Positions 1-5,745 of a stretch of DNA of 6,779 nt are shown one piece after another (the stretch's first letter is position 1; every line of letters starts with the position of its first letter). The stretch is from Bryobacterales bacterium (GTDB lineage Bacteria; Acidobacteriota; Terriglobia; Bryobacterales; Bryobacteraceae): assembly GCA_003154855.1 (NCBI GenBank), contig PMEV01000133.1:9661-16439 (forward strand), written 5' to 3'. A program made the position numbers and the translations under genes. The notes under the pieces were generated by a model that was not told the DNA's origin, did no database searches, and worked only from the letters and a program-made list of their open reading frames with translations.

Positions 1-342
1 CACCACCTGCTGCCGTTCTTCGGCAAGATCCACGTCGCGTACCTGCCCAAGCAGAGAGTGTTGGGCCTGAGCAAGGTGCCGCGGATCGTCGACATGTTCG
101 CCCGCCGGCTTCAGATCCAGGAGCGGCTGACCCAGGAGATCGCGCAATGCCTGGAGGACGTGCTGGACCCGCTGGGCGTGGGCGTGGTCTGCGAGGCGCG
201 CCACTTCTGCATGATGATGCGCGGCGTCGAGAAGCAGCACTCCGGCGCCATCACGAGCGCCATGCTGGGGGCCTTCCGCGCCCGCAAAAAGACCCGCGAC
301 GAGTTCCTGTCGCTGCTGAAGCAGAATTCCGGCGCCATCTAG
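1..342 (+). CDS. folE: GTP cyclohydrolase I, C-terminal part (5' end outside window)
   Basis: Type I GTP cyclohydrolase converts GTP to 7,8-dihydroneopterin triphosphate and formate, the first step of folate/pterin synthesis in the cytoplasm. The frame is open from base 1 and ends at TAG 340-342, leaving 113 residues, about the C-terminal half of the usual 190-220. The visible part starts at the HHLLPFFGK motif, whose His pair matches the zinc/active-site region (E. coli H112/H113); the zinc Cys just before it falls outside the window. The second zinc Cys is in HFCMMMRGVEKQ (C70 of the visible part). The LGLSKVPRIVDMFARRLQ and TSAMLGAF blocks are also family hallmarks. The GTG at 58 is an internal codon, not a start, because the family motif runs upstream of it without a break. 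Identification is secure; only the missing N-terminus is unknown. Confidence 0.96.
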   Translation, partial: HHLLPFFGKIHVAYLPKQRVLGLSKVPRIVDMFARRLQIQERLTQEIAQCLEDVLDPLGVGVVCEARHFCMMMRGVEKQHSGAITSAMLGAFRARKKTRDEFLSLLKQNSGAI

Positions 343-355
343 CTGGACCTACAAC

Positions 356-377
356 CGGCTTGAATCCCAGCCGTTTT
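356..377 (+). terminator. weak terminator-like hairpin after folE
   Basis: CGGCT (356-360) and AGCCG (369-373) form a 5-bp stem with an 8-nt loop, followed by TTTT at 374-377. The stem is short and the T run minimal, so this is at best a weak intrinsic terminator for folE. A chance dyad in GC-rich DNA is the alternative. Confidence 0.3.
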
Positions 378-394
378 GCGCGCATCATCAGGGT

Positions 395-1018
395 ATGACG
401 GTAAAAGTTCAGGTAGTCTTCTATAGCATGTACGGCCACATCTACCGGATGGCGGAGGCGGTCGCGGAGGGCGCGCGCGAAGTGGATGGCGCCGAGGTGG
501 CGTTGTACCAGGTGCCGGAATTGATGCCGGAGGAGATGCTGGAGCGCTCCGGCGCCAAGGCGGCGCGAGCCGCATTCGCCCACGTTCCGATCGCTCAGCC
601 GGCGCAACTGGCCGAGGCGGACGCCATTCTCTTCGGCACTCCCACGCGCTTCGGAAATATGTGCGCGCAGATGCGCAACTTCCTGGATCAGACCGGCGGA
701 TTGTGGGCCAAAGGCGCTCTGATCGGCAAGGTGGGCGGCGTCTTCGCGGCCAGCGCCACACAACACGGCGGCCAGGAGAGCACACTGCTCAGCTTCCACA
801 CCACGCTGCTGCATCAAGGCATGGTCGTAGTTGGCGTTCCTTACAGCGAACCCCGCCAGACTATCGTGAGCGAGATCACGGGCGGCTCGCCCTACGGTGC
901 GACCACCATCACGGGCGGCGACGGGAAGCGCCTGCCCTCGGAGAACGAATTGGCGATCGCGCGCTTCCAGGGCCGCCACGCCGCCGGCATCGCCCGCCGC
1001 CTGGTCGCCGGGAAGTAG
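395..1018 (+). CDS. wrbA: WrbA-type NAD(P)H:quinone oxidoreductase
   Basis: A flavodoxin-fold FMN protein expected to carry out two-electron reduction of quinones with NAD(P)H, limiting one-electron redox cycling; family members are usually cytoplasmic tetramers. It has 207 residues against about 198 in E. coli WrbA. Residues 10-24 (YSMYGHIYRMAEAVA) are the FMN phosphate-binding loop. GTPTRFGNMCAQMRNFLDQTGGLW (split here as GTPTRFGNM at 81-89 and FLDQTGGLW at 96-104) and GGSPYGATTITGGDG (163-177) are the WrbA signatures. ATG 395 puts the first beta strand at the usual distance. The upstream sequence has only CAGGG one base from the ATG, so the ribosome binding site is poor. It lies 52 bp after folE and 93 bp before tatA; no functional link to either is evident. 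Confidence 0.95.
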   Translation: MTVKVQVVFYSMYGHIYRMAEAVAEGAREVDGAEVALYQVPELMPEEMLERSGAKAARAAFAHVPIAQPAQLAEADAILFGTPTRFGNMCAQMRNFLDQTGGLWAKGALIGKVGGVFAASATQHGGQESTLLSFHTTLLHQGMVVVGVPYSEPRQTIVSEITGGSPYGATTITGGDGKRLPSENELAIARFQGRHAAGIARRLVAGK

Positions 1019-1022
1019 GATC

Positions 1023-1041
1023 GCAGCTCGGTTGAAGCTGC
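1023..1041 (+). terminator. short dyad after wrbA
   Basis: GCAGCT (1023-1028) pairs with AGCTGC (1036-1041) around a 7-nt loop, five bases after the wrbA stop codon. No T run follows, so intrinsic termination is doubtful. It could protect the 3' end of the mRNA or be chance. Confidence 0.22.
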
Positions 1042-1048
1042 CGTTCGG

Positions 1049-1078
1049 TTGACTCTTCTGGAACCCGGCCGCTATCAT
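1049..1078 (+). promoter_or_regulatory. sigma70-type promoter for tatA-tatC
   Basis: TTGACT at 1049-1054 (5 of 6 to the -35 consensus) is separated by 18 bp from TATCAT at 1073-1078 (5 of 6 to the -10 consensus). Transcription would start near 1085, giving a leader of about 27 nt that contains the GGAGG of tatA. It sits exactly where a promoter is expected. It also argues against translation starting at the TTG at 1049, which would lie inside the -35 box. Confidence 0.65.
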
Positions 1079-1111
1079 GAAGTTGTCTCTCCGCGAGACG
1101 GAGGAAGATTC

Positions 1112-1588
1112 ATGGGCTCGGTGGGCATGCAAGAGATGGTGGTCATCTTCTTGGTTGCCCTGCTCCTGTTCGGTCCGAAGAAGCTGCCGGAAATCGGCCG
1201 AACATTGGGGAGGGCAATCTCGGAGTTCCGCCGCGCGTCGAACGAGCTGAAAGCCACGCTCGATCGCGAATTGAGCAGCCTGGAGCGCGAGAACGAGTCA
1301 CTCAAGGAAATCACGAGTCGTTATCATCCCGACACCTACAGCCACGACTACAACTACGACTCCTCCTATTACGACGGCGGCTACCACGCCCCGTCCGACG
1401 ATTCCCACGCGACAGAAATGTCCACAGTAAGCGCTTCCGCAACTCAGGGCGCCGAATCGCACTCCGGCACGGCTCCGGAAGGCACGGTCCCCGCCACTGC
1501 CGCCATTGCCGCGGCAGAACCCGCAGCGATCGGTCCGGTGGCGGCCAAACCGGCCGACCCTACGCCATCCGCCGAAGCGAGAGTCTGA
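1112..1588 (+). CDS. tatA: TatA/TatB-family twin-arginine translocase subunit with Tyr/His-rich tail
   Basis: A subunit of the Sec-independent translocase that moves folded twin-arginine-signal proteins across the inner membrane. ATG 1112 is chosen because GGAGG (1100-1104) precedes it by 7 nt and it places the membrane helix at the N-terminus. The protein is 158 residues; simple TatA proteins are about 60-90. Residues 8-20 are the single short hydrophobic helix, F20-G21-P22 the hinge, and KKLPEIGRTLGRAISEFRRA (23-42) the amphipathic helix. A charged helical stretch (45-68) follows. Residues 71-99 hold seven Tyr, four His and several Asp, then come about 55 Ala/Pro/Thr-rich residues that look disordered. 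The FGPKKLPE hinge region favours TatA, while the long charged helix is more TatB-like. No second tatA/B gene lies nearby, so one protein may serve both roles (inference). tatC starts 24 bp downstream. Confidence 0.9.
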   Translation: MGSVGMQEMVVIFLVALLLFGPKKLPEIGRTLGRAISEFRRASNELKATLDRELSSLERENESLKEITSRYHPDTYSHDYNYDSSYYDGGYHAPSDDSHATEMSTVSASATQGAESHSGTAPEGTVPATAAIAAAEPAAIGPVAAKPADPTPSAEARV

Positions 1589-1612
1589 ATTCCGATCGGA
1601 TAGAGGCCGCCA

Positions 1613-2623
1613 TTGCCGGACGAAAAGAACGTAAGGCCCAGCCCGTGGGCTGCCGGTCTGCTCGCGCTGCTGAGAGGAGGCAAGGGCGGCCCGACTACCC
1701 CGACACCACCCTCCGGGGGCGGAGAGGACGGTGGCGACGGCGAAGATGAGGGCATGCTGCGCATGTCCTTTATGGAGCACCTCGAGGAACTGCGCAGCCG
1801 CATCCTCAAAGCGCTCGCCGGAGTGGCCATTATCGCGGTGTGTTGCCTGTACTTCGCCAACGACCTCTGGAGGATCGTCAGCGAGCCGGCCACTTCCGCG
1901 CTGAAGCACCTGGGATACCCGCAGACGAAGCTGGTCCAGATCACGCCCATGGAGACCTTCATGACGGTCTGGTTCAAGATGCCGCTGCTGGTCGCCATCT
2001 TCCTGGCTTCGCCCTGGGTGCTGTACCAGGTCTGGGCGTTCATCTCGCCGGGCCTGTATAAACGCGAACGCCGCTGGGCAGTCCCGTTCGTGCTGACGTC
2101 GGCCAGCCTGTTCATTGTGGGCGGCCTGTTCGGCTACTTCCTGGCCTTCCGCTACGGCCTCGAGTTCCTGCTCGGCATCGGCCAGCACATCGACATCGTG
2201 CCGATGGTCTCGGTAACGGAGTACTTCGACCTGTTCGTCAATGTGATGCTGGGCATCGGGCTGGTATTCGAGCTGCCGGTACTCATCTTCTTCCTCACGC
2301 TGCTGCGCATTGCCTCTCCGTCGTTTCTGATGAACCACAGCCGCTACGCCATCCTGGCTATCACCGTCGTTGCGGCCGTGGTGACGCCTACGCCGGACGC
2401 CTTCAACATGATGTTGTTTGCGGTCCCCATGTGCCTGCTGTTCTACGTGGGCATCTTCGCGGGGTACCTGCTCACGCTGCACCGCGAGCACCGGAGGTTC
2501 CCGTGGTGGAAGGTGCTGCGCTGGACGGGCGGGATACTGGCCGTGCTGGCCGGCTTGCTCTACCTGGTGCTGCCTCTGCTGGGCTACCATTTCGCAGCCC
2601 ACTGGCCATTCGTCCACCGATAG
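1613..2623 (+). CDS. tatC: Sec-independent protein translocase TatC with N- and C-terminal extensions
   Basis: TatC is the multispanning core that recognises twin-arginine signal peptides. From TTG 1613 (GAGG at 1603-1606, 6 nt spacing; in-frame TAG at 1601) the protein is 336 residues against the usual 240-270. Residues 1-47 are a Pro/Gly/acidic extension; MSFMEHLEELRSRI (51-64) is the normal TatC beginning. Key positions match E. coli: E59 (E15), E152 in LYKRERRW (E103) and D262 in TPTPDAF (D211). Six hydrophobic segments fall at about 66-82, 123-143, 157-179, 204-231, 245-259 and 266-288. After the usual end, residues 303-325 form an additional hydrophobic segment. ATG 1754 or ATG 1763 (GAGGG at 1748-1752, 10 nt before 1763) would give a standard N-terminus, so the start is uncertain. 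The gene is probably cotranscribed with tatA, 24 bp upstream. Confidence 0.95.
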   Translation: MPDEKNVRPSPWAAGLLALLRGGKGGPTTPTPPSGGGEDGGDGEDEGMLRMSFMEHLEELRSRILKALAGVAIIAVCCLYFANDLWRIVSEPATSALKHLGYPQTKLVQITPMETFMTVWFKMPLLVAIFLASPWVLYQVWAFISPGLYKRERRWAVPFVLTSASLFIVGGLFGYFLAFRYGLEFLLGIGQHIDIVPMVSVTEYFDLFVNVMLGIGLVFELPVLIFFLTLLRIASPSFLMNHSRYAILAITVVAAVVTPTPDAFNMMLFAVPMCLLFYVGIFAGYLLTLHREHRRFPWWKVLRWTGGILAVLAGLLYLVLPLLGYHFAAHWPFVHR

Positions 2624-2636
2624 AGCCGGGCGAGCG

Positions 2637-2665
2637 TTGACTTGAACGGGCGATTCCGCCATGAT
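2637..2665 (+). promoter_or_regulatory. candidate promoter for the RNA-binding protein gene
   Basis: TTGACT at 2637-2642 is followed after 17 bp by CATGAT at 2660-2665 (5 of 6 and 4 of 6 to consensus). It shares its -35 hexamer with the tat promoter. Transcription would begin near 2672, leaving an untranslated leader of about 120 nt before GTG 2791. The -10 is imperfect, so this is a candidate only. Confidence 0.42.
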
Positions 2666-2755
2666 AGGGCGACGACTGAAGCGCCAGAGGCGGAGCACGC
2701 TAGCCGGGCGCACGCCACTGCCTGCTGTCTTGACCTGCCTCTTCAGCCGGTAGCG

Positions 2756-2775
2756 CGGGGCGGGATCCCGTCCCG
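2756..2775 (+). promoter_or_regulatory. GC-rich hairpin directly upstream of the ribosome binding site
   Basis: CGGGGCGG (2756-2763) pairs with CCGTCCCG (2768-2775) around the loop GATC: an 8-bp stem with one G-U pair, containing the 10-bp DNA palindrome CGGGATCCCG (2761-2770). The AAGGAG ribosome binding site begins four bases later at 2780, and GTG 2791 follows. There is no T run, so it is not an intrinsic terminator. The position suggests a role in translation control or 5' mRNA stability (inference). Confidence 0.45.
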
Positions 2776-2790
2776 GCGGAAGGAGAGCAC

Positions 2791-3111
2791 GTGAAGCTCT
2801 ACGTGGGCAATGTTCCGTACCAGGCCACGGACGAAGATCTGCGGAATGTGTTCACCCTGGCTGGGGTGGCCTTGGACAGCGTGAATATCGTGCGCGACCG
2901 TTTTTCGGGAGAGCCGCGCGGGTTCGCGTTCGTGGAAATCGGCAACGACGAAGAGGCCCAAAAGGCCATTCGCGCCTGTAACGGCAAGGATCTGCTGGGG
3001 CGCACGCTGGTAATCAATGAAGCGCGGCCTCCCCGCGAGGGCGGCGGTCCGGGCGGCGGCGGCCGTGGCCGGGGCGGCTCCGGCGGTGGCGGCGGACGCG
3101 GACGCTGGTAG
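2791..3111 (+). CDS. RRM-domain glycine-rich RNA-binding protein
   Basis: A small single-RRM protein of the type common in cyanobacteria and several other phyla, where relatives bind RNA and some are cold-responsive. Residues 2-78 form one RRM: RNP2 is LYVGNV (3-8) and RNP1 is RGFAFVEI (43-50), with the aromatic positions Y4, F45 and F47 intact. Residues 84-106 are a Gly/Arg-rich tail ending GRGRW, like the disordered tails of eukaryotic-style glycine-rich RNA-binding proteins. GTG 2791 is supported by a perfect AAGGAG at 2780-2785 with 5 nt spacing and by the RRM starting at residue 2. The gene stands alone behind its own leader and converges on the polysaccharide operon with a one-base gap between stop codons. 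RNA target and function are not visible from sequence. Confidence 0.93.
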   Translation: MKLYVGNVPYQATDEDLRNVFTLAGVALDSVNIVRDRFSGEPRGFAFVEIGNDEEAQKAIRACNGKDLLGRTLVINEARPPREGGGPGGGGRGRGGSGGGGGRGRW

Positions 3112-3112
3112 C

Positions 3113-4003
3113 CTAATCCGCCGGTTCGGCTTCGGGCTCGGGCTTAGCCTCGTGGCCGTACTTCGAGTAGTAATAAGTGTACTTGCTGTAAAGTTCCCCG
3201 GCCCGCGCTCCGTTCACGATGATCCCCAGCACGTTGTTCTCGCACAGCGATTGCATGGCGCGGTGCACCATGTCGATGGTGGTGGCGCCGATGCGCACCA
3301 CCAGGATGGTGCCATCGGTCAGGGTTCCCAACAGGTTGGCATCGGCGGAGAACAGCAGGGGCGGGCTGTCCAGGATCACCCAATTGAACCACTTCGGCAG
3401 GTCCTGGAACAGGCCCTTGACCTGTTGCAGACTGAGCAATTCCAGGGGGTTCTTGACGGAGGTTCCGGCAGTCATGAGGAACAGGTTGGTGCCCGCCACC
3501 CGCTTCAGGCAAGCCGCCAGCGGCGCGTTGCCGAGCAGGAAGTCGGTAGCGCCGGGCGCGCGCTCGACTTGAAACAGGTTGTGTATGACGGGGCGGCGGA
3601 AGTCGAAGTCCACCAACAGAACCATGTTGCCCGCCAGATGCGATTCCGAGATGGCGAAGTTGGCGGCGGCGAACGATTTCCCCTCGGCGGGCGAAGGGCT
3701 GGTCACCACGACGGTGTGAATCGGCTGCAAGGTCTGCAAGTGGTTGAGCCGGGTGCGCAAGCTGCGGAATTCCTCGCTGGGCGCTTCCTGCGGACGATCG
3801 TGATCGATCAGCAGCGCTTCGGGAGCCGGAGTGAAGGGCACCACCTGAATCTGCTCGATAAGACCCGCATCCGGCGTGACGAGGCGCCTGGGGGCGTCTT
3901 CGGCGACGCTTGAAGCGGAGGCTCCGGCGGGAGTTTCCCCACCTGCGGGCCCGCTGCCCCCCAGCAACTCCGCGCGGCGCATAGCATCGTGAACTCGGCT
4001 CAT
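3113..4003 (-). CDS. BY-kinase, CpsD/CapB-type cytoplasmic tyrosine autokinase
   Basis: A bacterial tyrosine kinase expected to autophosphorylate on a C-terminal Tyr cluster and control chain length or export of an exopolysaccharide with its membrane partner. It has 296 residues and no membrane segment. The start MSRVHDAMRRAE (1-12) resembles exosortase-associated kinases. EEFRSLR (77-83) fits the EX2RX2R oligomerisation motif. Walker A is SPSPAEGKS (102-110, K109), with Ala where many relatives have Gly; Walker A' is LLVDFDFRRP (129-138); Walker B is VILDSPP (209-215). Tyrosines 272, 275, 277, 278, 279 and 282 form the phosphoacceptor cluster, followed by an acidic tail. ATG 4003 has GGAGG at 4008-4012, 4 nt away. 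The gene starts 13 nt after the gumC-like stop codon, so translational coupling is likely. Confidence 0.92.
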   Translation of the reverse strand: MSRVHDAMRRAELLGGSGPAGGETPAGASASSVAEDAPRRLVTPDAGLIEQIQVVPFTPAPEALLIDHDRPQEAPSEEFRSLRTRLNHLQTLQPIHTVVVTSPSPAEGKSFAAANFAISESHLAGNMVLLVDFDFRRPVIHNLFQVERAPGATDFLLGNAPLAACLKRVAGTNLFLMTAGTSVKNPLELLSLQQVKGLFQDLPKWFNWVILDSPPLLFSADANLLGTLTDGTILVVRIGATTIDMVHRAMQSLCENNVLGIIVNGARAGELYSKYTYYYSKYGHEAKPEPEAEPAD

Positions 4004-4016
4004 TGGACCTCCATGG

Positions 4017-5663
4017 TTACAGCCTGGTCGAGTAGTAATAGTAGATCGAGCTGGTCATGACGAGGATCCCCAGGATGCAGGCCGTCGACCAAGCCAGCCA
4101 GGTGAGCCGCCGCTTGCGGCGCACCACCAAATCGTTCTCCAGCAAGGGTACCGTGCCTAGCACCGGGAGATTGGTGTAAGCCCGTGCGTCCTTCAAGTTC
4201 TTCAGGGAGGTGTCCTTCATCTCCCGTGCGCCGCTCAAGAACATCCCCAGCGCCAGGCCGATGCCAATGCCGGCCCCGATGATCAGCCAGCGGTTCGGCT
4301 TAGCCGGCGTTTCCGGCAGCGAAGCGGACTCCAGCAGCTCCAGGCGCTCTCCATATTGCCGATTCTCGAGAGCGGTAGCGGCTTCCGACTGCGCCTTCTT
4401 GGCGTTCAGCTCCTCGTAGATGCTCTTGGCCATGCTGTAGTCGCGCGACAGCTCGGTATAGTCCCGCTCCATGACCGGACTGGCCTGGACGCGGGCGGTG
4501 TACATGTTGATCGACTCGGCGATTTTGGCCTGCTGCTTGTTCCGGTCCACCGACTCCATGTCCAGGATCTGAATCTGGCTCTGCATCCGAGCGATGGCGG
4601 CCTCGAGTTCCTGGGCGCTCTTCGCTTCCTGCCGGCTGAGCGTCTTCGGCCCAGGATCCTGAGGCCTCTCCAGGTTCGCCTTGAGGAGTGCGTCCCGCTT
4701 CTGCCGGAGCACCTGGAGTTGCGCCTCGACCTGTTTGACGTCGGGGTGGGTATCCTTGTAGCGCTGTTTGAGGGCGGCCAGCATGTTCTCCGTCGTGGAA
4801 ACGTCGTGTTCGGCCTGTGCCAGACGCTCGTCCTTTACGCGCGAGCTCACGGCCTCGGCGCCCTGGGCCAGCGCGGTCAACTGCTCCCGGTAGATGCGGA
4901 TCTGCCCCTCCAGCATCAGCTTGCTCTGGCCGATACGGTTCATGGCGTCGTTGACGCCGGCCAACTGCGTCTCCAGCGAGCGGAGCGTCTGCAAATTGGG
5001 AGCCAGTTCCTCGGGCAGCCGGCCAGCGTTCTTCACCCGGAACTCGGTCATGCGGTTTTCGAGTTCGTCCAGTTGCTTCTTGGCCGCCTCCCACTGGTCC
5101 TTGAGGAAGTCGGTGGTGGCCGCCGACTGGCTGGCCAGCGTGCGGATGTTGGCATCGATGAAGTTTCGCGCCAGCTCGGCGGTGATTTTCTGGGCGATGT
5201 AGCGGTTGGAGTACTCGAAGGACACCTGGAAGGCGGAGATGGGACCCTTATTCTGCGTCTGGAGACTGCCGGCCTGGGTGATGTGGATGTCCTTCCGCAT
5301 GTCCTCGATCACGTCCTCCAGCGGCTTGCGGGCGACCTGGCTGCGGTACAGGCTGTGGGTATTAATGAGATTGGTGAGGTTGGCGCGGCTCTCGATGCTG
5401 TTGAGCATCGCGTTGATGCGCTGGGTCATCTCCGAGTTGACGTTGGAGGGAATGTAACGTTCCGGCACCTGCGGCAGCACCACCTGAATGGTAGCCGTCG
5501 AGATGTACGTGTCGGGCCAGAAGAACGCCAGCACCACCGAGAGCACCAGCGCGGCGAAGGCCGGGCCGACAATCCAGCCCTTGTGTCTCCGCACTACGTC
5601 GATGTAGTCCTCGACATCCATCGGACGCCGGGGCACATTCAGAAGGTCTTGCGCCGGTTGCAT
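4017..5663 (-). CDS. Wzz/GumC-family polysaccharide co-polymerase with third membrane segment
   Basis: An inner-membrane chain-length determinant and export protein, expected to form a periplasmic oligomer contacting the Wza-like protein and to activate the separate kinase encoded next. It has 548 residues. The Wzz N-terminal region covers about 14-65 with TM1 at 30-50. Long coiled-coil helices run from about 186 to 392, including THPDVKQVEAQL (305-316). A GNVR-type segment (395-445) precedes the Pro-rich LPETPAKPNR (449-458) and TM2 (459-477). The cytoplasmic stretch 479-519 contains LPVLGTVP (499-506), usual in the linker of fused Wzc kinases. A third hydrophobic segment (520-539) ends in YYYYSTRL. 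ATG 5663 has GAGG at 5671-5674 and AGGAG at 5674-5678. The kinase is a separate gene, so this is the split arrangement. Confidence 0.93.
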   Translation of the reverse strand: MQPAQDLLNVPRRPMDVEDYIDVVRRHKGWIVGPAFAALVLSVVLAFFWPDTYISTATIQVVLPQVPERYIPSNVNSEMTQRINAMLNSIESRANLTNLINTHSLYRSQVARKPLEDVIEDMRKDIHITQAGSLQTQNKGPISAFQVSFEYSNRYIAQKITAELARNFIDANIRTLASQSAATTDFLKDQWEAAKKQLDELENRMTEFRVKNAGRLPEELAPNLQTLRSLETQLAGVNDAMNRIGQSKLMLEGQIRIYREQLTALAQGAEAVSSRVKDERLAQAEHDVSTTENMLAALKQRYKDTHPDVKQVEAQLQVLRQKRDALLKANLERPQDPGPKTLSRQEAKSAQELEAAIARMQSQIQILDMESVDRNKQQAKIAESINMYTARVQASPVMERDYTELSRDYSMAKSIYEELNAKKAQSEAATALENRQYGERLELLESASLPETPAKPNRWLIIGAGIGIGLALGMFLSGAREMKDTSLKNLKDARAYTNLPVLGTVPLLENDLVVRRKRRLTWLAWSTACILGILVMTSSIYYYYSTRL

Positions 5664-5682
5664 AATCTTCCCTCTCCTAACG

Positions 5683-5714
5683 CCCGGAACGCGCCGCCAG
5701 CGGCGACGCCCGGG
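5683..5714 (-). promoter_or_regulatory. long intercistronic hairpin between wza-like and gumC-like genes
   Basis: CCCGG (5683-5687) pairs with CCGGG (5710-5714). Inside, CGCCG (5692-5696) pairs with CGGCG (5701-5705) around a CCAG loop, and CG/CG pairs join the two across a small AA/C internal loop and one bulge. It lies in the 82-nt gap between the two genes and ends about 5 nt before the gumC-like AGGAG. No T run follows in the transcribed direction. An mRNA-processing, stability or translation-tuning element is more likely than a terminator (inference). Confidence 0.42.
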
Positions 5715-5745
5715 TATCTATCGGCTGTCCGAACCCCGTTCCCCA

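Noticed and set aside
360..388. Promoter candidate TTGAAT-N17-CATCAT before wrbA
   Set aside because: Each hexamer matches only 4 of 6, and the start of transcription would fall at the ATG. It overlaps the terminator-like dyad, so it was not listed.
1049..1111. Upstream TTG start for tatA
   Set aside because: It would place 21 extra residues before the membrane helix, lies inside the predicted -35 box, and lacks the GGAGG that serves ATG 1112.
251..1132. 293-codon minus-strand open frame across wrbA
   Set aside because: It is antisense to wrbA, whose FMN and quinone-reductase motifs are unambiguous; the translation has no family features.
1298..2713. 471-codon minus-strand open frame across tatA and tatC
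   Set aside because: The Gln/His/Arg-rich composition is the typical mirror of Leu/Val-rich membrane protein codons, there is no recognisable domain, and it spans two well-supported genes.
3017..3913. 298-codon plus-strand open frame antisense to the BY-kinase
   Set aside because: It begins inside the RRM gene in another frame and mirrors the kinase gene; no motif or ribosome binding site supports it.
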